From contig NC_092660.1 in NCBI RefSeq assembly GCF_032118995.1, forward strand, positions 1,131,501 through 1,195,500: a stretch of 64,000 bases of DNA, in the 5' to 3' direction. Under the pieces are notes generated by a model. That model saw only the letters and a list, made by a program, of their open reading frames with translations, had not been told where the DNA came from and searched no databases. The stretch comes from Asterias amurensis. Lineage: Eukaryota > Echinodermata > Asteroidea > Forcipulatida > Asteriidae. Each line of letters starts with the position of its first letter. The first letter of the stretch is position 1. Below, piece after piece: positions 24,011 to 36,800 of this stretch. A program made the position numbers and the translations under genes.

Positions 24011-24845
24011 GTTTTCAGTATTTTCTTGATTTCTTTAAGGGGCCAACACTGTTTTCTTTCTATTTTCATAGAATTGTATAGAGGAAAAACAATTGACTAT
24101 TACCGTTGTATTTATAAATTTACCTTAATTTTAACGATGGGAGAACACATACTTCAGCAGTTTTACAATTATATACAGCAGAAATAACATCTAATTTACA
24201 TACAAACTTTGCATAGAATATGTTCAGCTGGATTAAGCAATATACTTTATGAAGTAATCAATATTCGTGACTACGTTTGCATCAATCATGAGTTTCCTAA
24301 AGTAGCAACTCTTTGATCACGTGACCAGGGCCCAATTTCATTAAGCTTCCAAGCACCACAACTACTTGCTAAGCACAAAATAGTATTGCTTTGCAGAAAC
24401 AGGGTACAAGCCATAATTTACTGTTAGTTTGCAGTATTGTGGCTGATGGTGCCCCACTCAAAGAAATTTGCCAAGCAGTATTTTCTGCTTAGCTTTATGC
24501 AGCGTTCTGCCTCTGGCTAGTGGTCCAGTGGGTATGTTAAGACCCACACAACAATTCTAGTTTGAATAGATGAAACCATGTTTTTAAGAAACATAACTAT
24601 AGCCATGATTTCATTGAAATACTCTCACATCTAGAAAAGTAATTTATAATTTAAGACTAAGAAATGTACTGTTTATTTAGTAGTTCTATACATGTACTGC
24701 TTCATTTCAATGCAAAAAAAAGATTCACTTTTCAAAAAAAATACTACAGTACATGGATGTAAAACGTACCGGTAAACGTAAAGTAAAGACATGTACCATC
24801 TATGGTACAGTATTTTTTTTTAAAATCAGTAATTATAGTTTGTGT

Positions 24846-25216
24846 TTAAAGACAGTGGACACTATTGGTAATTGTCAAATACCAGTCTTCTCACTTGGTG
24901 TATCTAAAAATATGCAAACCTGTGAAAATATGAGCTCAATCGGTCGTCGAAGTTGCGAGATATGAATGAAATAAAAAACACCCTTGTCACACAAAGTTGT
25001 GTGCTTTCAGATGCTTGATTTCGAGACCTCAAGTTCGAAATCAAACTAGTGGAAAATTACTTCTTTCTCAAAAACTACAGCACTTCAGAGGGAGCTGTTT
25101 CTCACAATGTTTTATACTATCAACCTGACAACCTCTCCCCATTACTCGTTACAAAGTAAGGTTTTATGCTAATAATTATTGTGAGTAATATTACCAATAG
25201 TGTCCACTGCCTTTAA
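24846..25216 (+). mobile_element. TTAA MITE family A, full copy
   Basis: 371 bp with both TIRs and TTAA ends. It ends 115 bp from the stop codon of the 25332-29898 gene, so it probably lies in or next to that gene's 3' UTR. Confidence 0.85.
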
Positions 25217-25331
25217 ATCTTGTTTACAAACTAAGGTAGAATTAAGGGAGACACGGTTATCTGGAAAAACTATGCTCAACCAATCCATGGCCCCATTGTG
25301 ACCTCTATATCTTCATCTTGTGTTTGCCTGT

Positions 25332-28300
25332 TCACATTGTTTGTAGAATATTTTGTAGTTCGGTAAATTTCATGAGATCGGTGAAGAGCAGTGACCTGGA
25401 GACAAAGAGTCTCTGTTGGTTTGTATCAAAACGCCACATGTTGACCACATGACCTGAAAAAAGAAAAACACGTAGTATGAGTACATGGTAAACATAGGCT
25501 ACAAAAGTGGTGCTTTAAAGCCATTGGACCTTTGGTAAACAGTATTGTCCAAGTCCCACACTTAGTGTATCACAACTTATATATAAAGCAACAAACCTGT
25601 GAAAATTTAGGCTCAATCGGTCATCGGAGTCGGGAGAAAATAACGGGAAAACCCACTCTTGTTTCCGCGCGTTTCGCCGTTTCATGACATGTTTTTAAAA
25701 TAAATCCGTAATTCTCGCTAACGAGAATTTATGTTTTACCGTTTTCTCAAAAAGTAAAGCATTTCATGGACTAATATTTCAAGAGAAGTCTTTCACCATT
25801 ACCTTCTGTAAACCCTGTAATTTTTTTGTAAATCTGCGAACTTTTTTTGTTTTTTTCTGTACCGAAAGGGTCCAATGGCTTTAAAGGCAGTGGACACTAT
25901 TGGTAATTACTCAAAACAATTATTATCATAAAACCTTTCTTGATTACGAGTAATGGGGAGAGGTTGATAGTATAAAACATTTTGAGAAACAGCTCCCTCT
26001 GAAGTGACAAGAGTTTTCGAGAAAGAAGTAATTTTCCATGAATTTGATTTTGAGACCTCAGATTTAGAATTTGAGGTTTCAAAATCAAGCATCTGAAAGC
26101 ACACAACTTCGTGTGACCATGGTGTGACAATGGTGTTTTTTCTTTCATTAATATCCCGCAACTCCGACGACCGATTGAGCTCAAATTTTCACAGGTTTGT
26201 TATTTAATGCATATAATGTTGAGATACACCAACTGTGAAGACTAGTCTTTGACAATTACCAATAGTGTCCAGTGTCTTTAACACTGACCACCATGGCCCA
26301 ATTTGACAGAGTTTACTTTAACTTTCTATGTACGTACATATTTCCAGGGTTGTCCACAGTTTTTGAAGTAGCAGGTAAAAAAGTTTAGGCCTAAGTAGCC
26401 GGTTTTTGTTTCTGCACTTATTGCAACCTGTTTGCTGGTATTGCCTCAGGTTGAAGAGTTTTGAAGTAGGCACTAGGGTATGCACAGCCAGGAATTTTGC
26501 CTCTTATATTTTCATTCATATTGCATATTTGGTAATACATTGTACAACTACCATGACTACAGATGCACGTCAACAGCCACATCTGAGGCCATTTGTGCAG
26601 TAAAAATATCAAGATCAAGATCAAGATGAAATACTGGTACGGTAAGACCACGTCACTTTCAAATTTGTAAATCCCACATTTTTTCTCTTTAGAAAAATTT
26701 CATCTTAAATCACTCCATTAGTGATCATACATGTGGTAAACAGGTAGAAAACAAGTAGATCTATCATGAATATTTGCATGTCATCTAGCCACTGCTGGAG
26801 TAACGGCAAACAAGCGTACAATGTAACACAGATAGGTCTACATTTAAGTTGGTTAAAGATGGAGGTAGAAATAGTCTAGACGTCAGTCTGGCTTGACTAC
26901 CAAACCAGGCTAGCCAGGTTAAAAACAGGTGTACATGTAGTATGGCATTGAATCTACCAAGGATCAGAAGAAAGGAAACCAAATAGGAAGCTGAAGTAAT
27001 GGTTCAAACAGGCTCCATGATTTTGCACATTAACAAGATTATTACTAGTGATTGTAGAATAAGTCATACCACGATCTGACCGGACGTAATTTCCTCGCAG
27101 GTCACCAATGAAGTACACCCCCATCCCAAAGCTGACTTGTTCAATGTGTCGCATATTAATGAGAAGATCCTCTGTCAGGGGGCGATACATCGTCTCTCCT
27201 TTCGGTTTGACGACCTCGGACTGGAAGACGTTGTCTGACCCCTTGACCGGCAGGAAGTTGCGACCTGGTGGTGGGGAAAAATTAATGTAGTCTTCATTCA
27301 TGCTTTCCATGATATTGTCTGTTTCATGCATGTACATGCTGAAGGCTGGTTAGGAGGTAAACTGGTGATTTAGTGCAAGACAGTCGTTGATCCGTGCTGT
27401 ACTGGACGTTCAGTGGAGCGTGTCTAATAAGCAATCGGTTTTGCTTCACCTACATCCTATCTGCAGTAAACTAGTAAGTACTTCAATCATGTCTATTCCA
27501 AATTGTATGGATGCAATGTTAAATGCTAATTCACTCCCCAATGAAAAGTGCACGCTTCCTGCCATGCACCTTGTTCAAGTACTGCCAAACAAAACTGAAA
27601 ACTTGCCATTCAAATATCATTTGATGCATTCTACTACTACTTATCAACACTAAAGCTTATCAGCATTCACAGTTGGTTCATATTTCTTTCTCCATGGTTC
27701 CTGCACACTGTTTATGAACTACAACACACACGAGCAGCCTGGATGGACTGGGAATTTGGCATATAGAAATTTGTTTGCAAAGTGAACTTGGCCATATCAA
27801 AATAAATTGTGGGTCTTCAGTTTCTATGGAACAATTTTGTATGTGCATACCAACAGCGTTTTGTGCATACACTTTGCAAGTTAAACCTTTAATCAAGGCA
27901 GACCCCCATTTAAGTTCAAATATGAACTAATCATTAACAATAATGAAACACTGATGTGGAAAAAGCATCAGGAACACTTCTACAAAAAAGTTTACTTGTG
28001 TCATGAGCCATCAGGAAAATAACACAAACATGTTTTTTAAAGTTTGTGGCCATTATCACTCCAAAGAACCTTGTTTGACAGTCAGTCACACATAAAGTGT
28101 TTCAAAGTTCATGGTTATGATGGGCCTAGGTATGAATACACACAGGGTTGGCAGTATTGTAAACAAATTGTTGTTTACAGTCCAAGTATTCTAAACACCT
28201 TTTTTTAAAGGTCGGCACTATTCTAAAAAATTATTATTTTGCAATGTAACTGTAACATGCTTTCACCTACCTAGATGTGAACAACAATATTCACAAAGGT

Positions 28301-29898
28301 CTTTGACAAAAAGAGCAAGGATTTAAAGAGTGATTTTTTTGTGGTTAAAACCTGGATTTGCCGTTTTAAAAGTTATCCAACAATAGAATGGATTCGCCCT
28401 CCCAAAGATAAAATCAAGGCCTGCTTGCATCATATTTATGGATTTCTATAAAGTACTTTACTTTTAACACCCGTACACTTTTTCATTAAAAAATTCAATT
28501 TAAATACAAGGTCACTGTGCCAAAAAGTATCAAACAGGACACTGTTCCAGGTTGGTATTATTAGGTGTCTGTAGACTCTGGGTTTGTATTATCAGGAAAC
28601 CCCATGACTTGTAAACTGTGGACTTTGTGTAATTTTGTTGCATACATAATAAAGTAGTTCAATCAAGTTGGGTAAGAGAGTGCAGGCCTGTCCCAATCGT
28701 AATAAAGTAAGCTTATTATATTAAGTAAATAAACAAAGTTGGTCACTAAATAATTAAAAAAGAATTGACTAGACTTCAATCACATCGAGTTTGACCGTGA
28801 AAAGGAACTTTTAAAATAGTAACTTCTTTAGGCCTATAACTTTGAACTTAAACTTGTCATTGATGTTGAAAACTCGGTTTGTCTGAACAAACTTTCAAGA
28901 CTCGATACAATTCAATACTATCAAACATAATACGCAGGCAGCTAACTTATTATACCGGGTACGGGAGGAGCTGCCTAGATAAAAGCCAGGTTCACTTACT
29001 CCAATTATTTGAAAATCCTTTGATAACGGTTGATTTTGGAGGATTGAGGCAGTTCAAATGTTTTCTTGACAAACTTATATATTGGTTGATTTTGGAGGAT
29101 TAGACAGTACGCAAAACAAACTCATATTGCATTGCAGTAGGCACTAAAAAACTTATAATGATGGGTTAATTCTGAGGTTGGAGGCAGTAGGCACTCTTGA
29201 AACAAACTAATAGTTGGTTGATTTTGGAAAATTGGGGGCAGGCTCATTCCTACAGTATGGTTCATTAGTTACATTATAGGAGGACACTGTCCAATAGAAA
29301 GCTATACTGAGCCCAATTTCATGGCTCTGCTTACCACCAAGCTTGCTTACCACCGATTCCCCGCTTGACATGCTAGCGCCAAATTTCTGCGCTAGCCTTG
29401 TAAGCAAAGAATGTCTAGTAACGCGGAGTACGCACAAGCTGAAATTCGCCGCTTACTCGTGAAATACGCTTGTTGAAGCACAGAATTCCCTGCTTCCGTA
29501 AGTGCCGATTCTGTGCTTATGGTAAGTAGAGCCATGAAATTGGGCCCAGGTTGAAGAGAATCTTTACCCCTGAACTCATTTGCCTCCAGTGAGTTGCACC
29601 TTTTGTGTCTTGGCTCTTCCATCATCTCTCCCCCTACCCTCTTTCTCTTCTGACCGAATCCATAGCTGCCGTTGAGGGCGCCATTTGCTCCCAGGTGGTG
29701 ATGGCCGTTCATGCATCCGCCTGCTGGTGCAGCGATGTTCATTTCAAATGACTGAGCTGTCTGGAAAGGGTTCCCTGGTACTTGCATTGTTGTTAATTGT
29801 TATGAGTTGTGAATGAGTAAGATGGTTGATTAGCAGTGGCAGTTTTTTTTTTTAAGAGTCAAATGATTGTCATTTTGGTCAGTCAATTTTCTGTTATT
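25332..29898 (-). CDS. unrecognised 205-aa basic protein gene, three coding exons
   Basis: Transcribed right to left. Coding parts: 29787-29568, 27345-27070, 25453-25332 (TGA at 25334-25332); phases 1 and 1 join cleanly. Exon one extends upstream to a good acceptor after 29899 (pyrimidine run then TTTTCAG), so a separate non-coding first exon is expected; a candidate donor GT lies at 30525-30524. The protein starts MQVPGNPFQTAQSFEMN and has a Gly/Asn/His-rich stretch at about 22-45. A basic KRKR cluster (about 47-50) and RHKR (about 60-63) look like a nuclear localisation signal. A conserved-looking C-terminal half follows (FSPPPGRNFLP, GMGVYFIGDLRGNYVRSD, WRFDTNQQRLFVSRSLLF). No signal peptide or membrane segment is evident. 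The length, clean splicing and dense hydrophobic/aromatic C-terminus support a real gene. I cannot name the family; function unknown. Confidence 0.75.
25515..25884 (+). mobile_element. TTAA MITE family B, full copy
   Basis: 370 bp; ends TTAAAGCCATTGGACC and its complement. A different internal sequence from family A (TTTCCGCGCGTTTCGCCG and an internal TCTCGCTAACGAGA palindrome), but similar first bases, the same TTAA ends and a related CCTGTGAAAATTT stretch. It abuts a family A copy and shares its TTAA at 25881-25884. Confidence 0.8.
25881..26281 (-). mobile_element. TTAA MITE family A, full copy
   Basis: 401 bp, opposite orientation to the copy at 24846, TTAA ends, complete TIRs and internal hairpin. 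In intron 2 of the unrecognised gene. Confidence 0.85.
29309..29547. mobile_element. GGGCCCAATTTCAT-type TIR MITE
   Basis: TIRs GCCCAATTTCATGGCTCTGC and complement, internal CTTACC/GGTAAG motifs. It lies 20 bp from the donor of the unrecognised gene's first coding exon. Confidence 0.7.
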
Positions 29899-30886
29899 CT
29901 GAAAAGAAAAAAAGACACAAAAAATACAGTAATCACAATTCTAACAATAATAATGGAGTATTGTCAAAAAGGCAACGATTAATAATACCACCCAAACTAT
30001 CAAGAAGAGCTGAAAACAGTCACTAAATAAAGCAGAAATAAAAAAGGTCCGACTTCTCCGACTGATTTTGAAAACATTGTTTGCACAATTTCAAAATAAA
30101 TTAGAACAAATTAAAACATGACTACGGTAAACATTTAAAACATTAAACAACACATACTTCTACTTCTATTTTATTTGTGTGGTCTGTTTAGAAGTTGTTC
30201 AAATTTATTTTTAAATAGGACTTTATTTTTTAACCAATCCGAACCATTTCCTGATTTTATTTCTTTTTTCGTAAAATGTATTAAATTCGGAATAAGTAAT
30301 TTTTTTATGTATTATTTCATCGGTTTATTGATAACATAACTTTGCAGCCAAATGCTGAATTACATGAAATTTACAATGCTAGAGCTCAGAAAATCTGAGA
30401 TTCTAAAGTCAATCCTCATCATCACATTCACAGAAATGAATTGAGAAGTAGAAAATGCAAATTAATTTTTTTTTTTTTAGTTTCAAATTATTTTAAAATA
30501 ATTTTAGCGTGTAAGCCATACTCACACATCAGGGCAGAACGTGGGACGGCAGGACAATAAATAAAGACTCCCAAAATTGACAAAATCTTTCTTGACATAA
30601 ATCCACAATTTCAAATCTCACAACATCTGAACCGCCAGCTGATTTCGTCGACACATATTGAGCCTGTGTTTTGATTTTTGCACACAGCTGAAAAATTGAA
30701 CTCAAGAGGTCAAACGAGGTCAACCCCGATGCATGTTGGGATAGGCCACATCGTCTCTCCGCCGCGACACGAAAATCTGTTTGACAAGGCAGCATTTTTC
30801 AGTCGTAGAATTTTCGATTATTGTTCGTGATTTACTACAAATGAACGAGGGAGATAGATAGAGGGGACACAACCTATACTGCAATC
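29899..30886. promoter_or_regulatory. Divergent promoter region between the unrecognised gene and AP1M1
   Basis: About 1 kb separates the minus-strand gene's coding exon from the AP1M1 start. It should hold AP1M1's 5' UTR (start at 30887) and a minus-strand non-coding first exon, possibly ending at the donor GT at 30525-30524. The GC-richer, CpG-containing part at 30640-30850 is the likely core. The rest is AT-rich and featureless. Confidence 0.45.
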
Positions 30887-33800
30887 ATGTCTTTATCGGC
30901 AGTTTTCTTTTTGGACCTGAAGGGAAAGGTACGTTAAAAATGGGAGGGAGGAGTGTCCATTTTCTTTTTGAGTTTTCCCATTGAGTTTGTGTAGACAGAG
31001 TGCCCATTATCCGGACAGTTAATTTTTCCTACAAATTGACAAACCACATGTTTTGTTTTAGCTTTAAATTTCAAAGAATGTTGTTTCATTGGAATAGTTG
31101 AACTTATGATTAAAAACCCTTCATGTTTAACATGCCGAATTATTTCAAGTAAAGCAACATTTTTTCTGGCCAGCTCATTCATTCTTTTTTTTATCGTCTT
31201 CTCCTTGGCTGGTTGTCTTGTTGTGTGTTTCTAAATAAAAATATAGACTGACTGAAACTTGACTGAAAGTGAAAGACCACTCTCTGGTATGCCATAATGG
31301 CCACTCATTGTCCTAACACAACATATTACACAAAGCAAATCTTAGTTTAAAACAAACATTGCCTGATTTTTAGATGTGTTGGAAATAAACAAATCTGCAT
31401 CTTTCATTAAGTTTCAACATTTGTTGAGGGTTTTTAATTATTTTCTTTTTAAGATACTTCATTTAACATTACATGTTACGCCACGGCCGCCCACTTTTGT
31501 TTTTGTTTAGGTTGCAACAAAGTTTAAAACTTGTTCAAATATACTTTTGTGCTGATGAAACGTGTAACGTTTGTTTATTATGTTACAAATTACAGTAACT
31601 ACTCTTTCTCACTGCACTTACTCACATGTTGATTGTTTTTGTTTCCTCCTGCAGGTTCTAATTTCCCGTAACTACCGCGGGGATGTGGATATGTCATCGG
31701 TGGATAAGTTTATGGCGCTGTTACTAGATAGAGAAGAAGAGGGCCAAGTGTCTCCCATCCTCACCCATGGATCAGTCACCTTCATGTTCATCAAATGCAA
31801 TAACCTCTACTGTATCCTTTGCTTTAAAATTACACATGTTGAGTGAAGCATTACAAGAAATATAATCTCAATAACATGTACATTGAGATATTAATGGGAA
31901 GGGTGGCTAGTTCTTGAACAGGCCTAGAGTTTTAGAGTGCCACGGAGGCCATGGCTTCCGTTGTCCTGGTCCTGGTCTTGGTGCCCCTTCAAACGTTTCT
32001 TAAGGTTTTCCAATGGAAGTGCTCTTTGCAAATGAAAATGGCTTTGCCCTTTCAAATATGAAATCCCAGGCCTGCGTTAAGCTTTGCTTCTTAACTGTCT
32101 GTCTGTCTGTCTATCTTGTCGACTCAAGCAAATGCTTGCGACTTGCCTCCATTTCACTTATATTTGTCTTGAGCGCTTTTGTCTTTTTCCTATTGTAATA
32201 TCTCCCTAGCATACTCTGATTTTATGAGCATTATGGATGTGACATGAGATCTGATAAAATGTTGAAATTTAAAATGCATCAATCAATTGTTCCAAACTTC
32301 AGTCCTGATGTACGACTCCTTAACTCTAACTGACAGTGGTCGCTTGTTCAAAGAAGAACGCCAATGTTGCTCTAGTCTTCACCATTTTACATAAAATTGT
32401 TGAGGTATGTACCTTTGTGTGTTGTTTCTCCTCCCCCCAAAAAAAATACCCCAAACAAACCCAACTTTATTACTGTGGTAACTCAACACCATAACTGTTG
32501 AACACTGATTTATATGGTGGTACATGTATGCATGCCTGATCCCATGTAAAGCATAATCAGTTTACTTGTGCAGGTCTCACCTTGACACCATTCAGTAATT
32601 CAACACCCAAAACTGTTGGACTCTGATTATGGTGGGTTTGCCTGATCCAACATAAAACACAATCAGTTAATGAGTGCAGTCCTCAGAGCGACAAAATTAA
32701 ACAAAAGATGTAGAACTGCATATTTTGTTTTATTTTGGAACCAAACTTTCGGTTTTAAAGATTTGTTGATGGTTAGGGTTTTAACACAGTTTTTCCAAAC
32801 ATTGAACTGTATTTTGCATGCTGAGTATTTTAACAATTTCAATTACTAAAGAAGTTTTTTTATTTTGATTTGTCCAGGTTTTTGTGGAGTACTTCAAAGA
32901 GCTTGAAGAGGAAAGTATCCGAGACAACTTTGTCTTGATTTATGAACTTCTAGATGAGTTGGTTGACTTTGGCTATCCACAGACAACAGACAGCAAAATA
33001 TTACAAGAGTAAGTTCTACGCTTAGCTTTTTTTTTGTAAAAAAAAACGCTGATTTTTTTATTGTTTACTGTACTGTGTATTGTTGGTTTGTTTCACTGAA
33101 TTGATTACATTGTTTAATTGTTATGATTTAAATATTTGATGTGTGCATTTTCGATTTGAATAATTTTGTCTACATCTGAACTATACATGTTGGTGTATAA
33201 ATGTGTGCATTGCTTATTTGAATAATATTATATATATCTGAACTATATATTTTGGTGTATAAGTGTGTGCATTGCTGTTTTGAATCATATTTTTATATCT
33301 GACTTGTGGTGTATAAATATGTGCATTGCTTATTTGAATAATATTATATATATCTGAACTATACATTTTGGTGTATAAGTGTGTGCATTGCTTATTTGAA
33401 TATTATTTTTATATATCTGAACTATGTTGGTGTATAAATATGTGCATTGCTTTTTTGAATAATATTATCTTTATCTGAACTACACATTTTGGTGTATAAA
33501 TGTGTGCATTGCTTATTTGAATATTATTTTTATATATCTGAACTATGTTGGTGTATAAATATGTGCATTGCTTATTTGAATAATATTATATATATCTGAA
33601 CTATACATTTTGGTGTATAAGTGTGTGCATTGCTTATTTGAATATTATTTTTATATATCTGAACTATGTTGGTGTATAAATATGTGCATTGCTTTTTTGA
33701 ATAATATCTTTATCTGAACTATACATTTTGGTGTATAAATGTGTGCATTGCCTATTTGAATAATATTATCTTTATCTGAACTATACATTTTGGTGTATAA

Positions 33801-36800
33801 TTGTATTTGAAATTCGGTATCTTTGTTGTGCTTCAGGATGGTATGAGTTTGAGGCATTCAATGAATCTCATTTTACTATTAAAATTGTTATTATTAAACA
33901 TTGTTATTTTTATCATCGACCTTCTTTTTCAGGGATTTGACCGAAACAAGTCAACTGCACAGGTTATGTTCAGTGGCATAACTGTATAGACCATTCTGTA
34001 TAAAGTGTACTGTGCATTGGCCACATTTTTCAGTACAAAAACCTTGTACCTTAATTTTCCAAAGTGTTGTACTTTATGTTAAGCGAGATACAATGTTTTG
34101 ACATTTTGGAATGCTCATGTAATTCAACGTGAGACAGGAGCTGATTTCACAAAGTAATAGAATTCATGGAAGACAATTTGTTAGTATCACCAAAGTGATT
34201 TGTATTGTGACATTACACTTTACTTAGCAACTAAGATTGATTTGCAGTTGTGATCAATCTTAGATCTGTGTGAAATCGGCTCCAGGTTCGGTAAGCAACA
34301 GTGAATGTAAACCATTTTCTTATTTTCCTCCTTAGATATATCACCCAGGTAGGACAGAAGCTGGAGCTGGCCCCCAAGCCGCCTCCAGCCATCACCAACG
34401 CCGTCTCTTGGAGAAGTGAAGGTGTTCGTTATCGTAAGAATGAAGTATTCCTTGATGTCATTGAGTCTGTCAATCTCCTGGTGAGTAACTTGAATCAAAA
34501 GCGTAAATATTTCAAAATTTTATAAGAATTGATGGAAATGTGTTTTTTTAATGTGAAATAATTGCTTTATTGTGGTTTTTAAAGTATGAGGATGTGTTTG
34601 TGTTTGGAATGGTTATTGTTTTTAATACCAACGCATGCAAATTGTTAATTTCTCTGTATTTGAAGCTTTACCCTATATTTAAATGTTGTTCATTTTGTGC
34701 TGCTTATTATTGAATCATTGTGTACCTATTTATCATACCTCATACTATATTGCTTTTGTTATTTCAACATAAATGTGCATTGCTGTATTAAATGACTGCA
34801 TTGAAGGAATGTTACTGAATTGAATTGAATTGAATTGAAACAATATTTTGCGTATTAATTACTTTTTAACATTGAGAGTAATTGCTTTTTTAATCTCAAA
34901 GAGTTTGTCTCTTTTGGGACTCTTTAATCTGTTCATGTACATGTATAACTTAAAAGCCTTTTTTTTTTACTGTTTTAACTTTGTGTATGTAGTTGTCATT
35001 AACAGTGCATTTTTAAATGTGTTTACACACTTGGGATAAAACCCATGTGGGTTAAAACCCATGTGTGTAAACACTGTATACTCTGTACTTTTCTGAGTTC
35101 TGTGAAAAAAATATTACACAGATGGGTAAAAAACAAATAATGTTCTTGATGCAAATTTAACATTATGTATATGCCGTTTCAGTCTTATGTAAGTTACGTG
35201 TATGTATTTTGCTTGTCATTCCTTGTATGTAAACTATAGTACTCTAATGGTAAAGTTCTATGTATCTTACCTTTTCATTCCTTATAGGTAAACTCTAATG
35301 GTAAAGTCCTGTGTATCTTATCTTGTGACTCCTAGATAAACCCAAACGTTAAAGTCCTATATATCTTATCTTTTCATTCCTTGTAGGTAAACTCGAACGG
35401 TAACGTTCTACGTAGTGAGATTGTCGGAGCTGTAAAGATGCGAGTATTCCTTAGTGGCATGCCTGAGCTGAGACTCGGACTCAACGATAAAGTACTTTTT
35501 GAGAACACAGGAAGTGAGTGTAGAGTTTTGAATTATCTGTAGATTCATTGTCAATCTTTTGATGTTGGTATGTACACCTTTTGAAAAACAGAACTAAACT
35601 GTTGGACCTGTTTGGTTGAGAGGTCACTGGCTTGATGTTAAAGGTACTGGAATCGAGTCAGGAATCGAGTCAGTGGTCCAGTGGGTATTTACAGCCCTGG
35701 AAGTTGCTGTAGATTTTATGAATGTACATGTATGTGACCTCTTACTATAACCGCCCCCCCCCCCTTTCATTTTTATGTCTTACTTTGATTCTTCTGTTTG
35801 TCCTTCACACTCAGGGGGAGGCAAAAGTAAATCCGTGGAACTTGAAGATGTTAAATTCCACCAGTGCGTCCGGCTTTCTCGCTTTGAGAACGACCGAACA
35901 ATCTCCTTCATCCCTCCAGATGGCGAGTTTGAACTCATGTCCTACAGGCTCAACACACATGTGAGTAGTCAAGAAACTTAACAAGCTTAGGTAGCAATGC
36001 TCAACCCTCCTACTGTTTGCCCAATGAGTATAATTCTCTGTCGATTTGAATAATAGATAAACTGTGCCAGCCTGTGATATTATATTATGTGGTATATGCA
36101 TCTTCACACTTCAAAGTCGACCCTCCTACTATTTGCCCAATTAATTGTATCTACTGATGAACACAAAATAAACTGTGCCAGCCTGTGATATTATATTATG
36201 TGTTATATGCATGTAACAATGTGAAAAATGCATTTACACTATACACAGTCAACCTTCTTACTATCTCACCATTTAGTATCATCCATTGTGGTTTTGAACG
36301 TTAGATAAACTGTACCTGTCTGCAGTTTGATATTATGTGGTGAATGACTCAACATTGTACACACTCAACATTTCTACTGTCTGACTTTTTATTATCATCC
36401 ACTGTGGTTCTGAATGATAGATAAACTATGCCAGCTTGCAACATGATAACATGTTGAGAATGTATCTACACATTACATACATACACATTATTGTTTTTTG
36501 CACAGTCATTTTCACCATTCACAACTTGTGCAGTTTTACCATAAATCAAAGGGTTAATAGATATTTTTGATTTGTTTGTGTATTTGTATTTCTTTTTCTC
36601 TGCATTTTTTCGTATTTCGATAGGTGTTGCACAATATAAATGGCCTTATTATTATTATGTTCCTGACGTTGTTGCAATAATATTTCATTTTACCTCAACT
36701 TTGTATCTTAATTTTTTATTTACTGTAGGCCTGTATACAAAAATGCAGTGGCCTTATGTGCCACCTTGTACTGAACCAAGTGATTGTTTTAACAAGTCCT

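Larger units (their letters stand above)
20714..25331. other. FAM32A to unrecognised gene spacer (tail to tail)
   Basis: No coding region supported. It holds both 3' UTRs and several repeats: palindrome 21325-21465, a 92-bp direct duplication 22324-22508, a 10-bp periodic stretch near 23195-23235, a degenerate TIR element 23290-23582, a SINE at 23905-24010, and a full TTAA MITE at 24846-25216. Confidence 0.6.

Noticed and set aside
30529-30795. 88-residue minus-strand open frame between the divergent genes
   Set aside because: No recognisable protein; more likely non-coding first exon or promoter sequence.
33139-33807. CRISPR-like regular repeat
   Set aside because: Contiguous minisatellite without unique spacers, in a eukaryotic intron.
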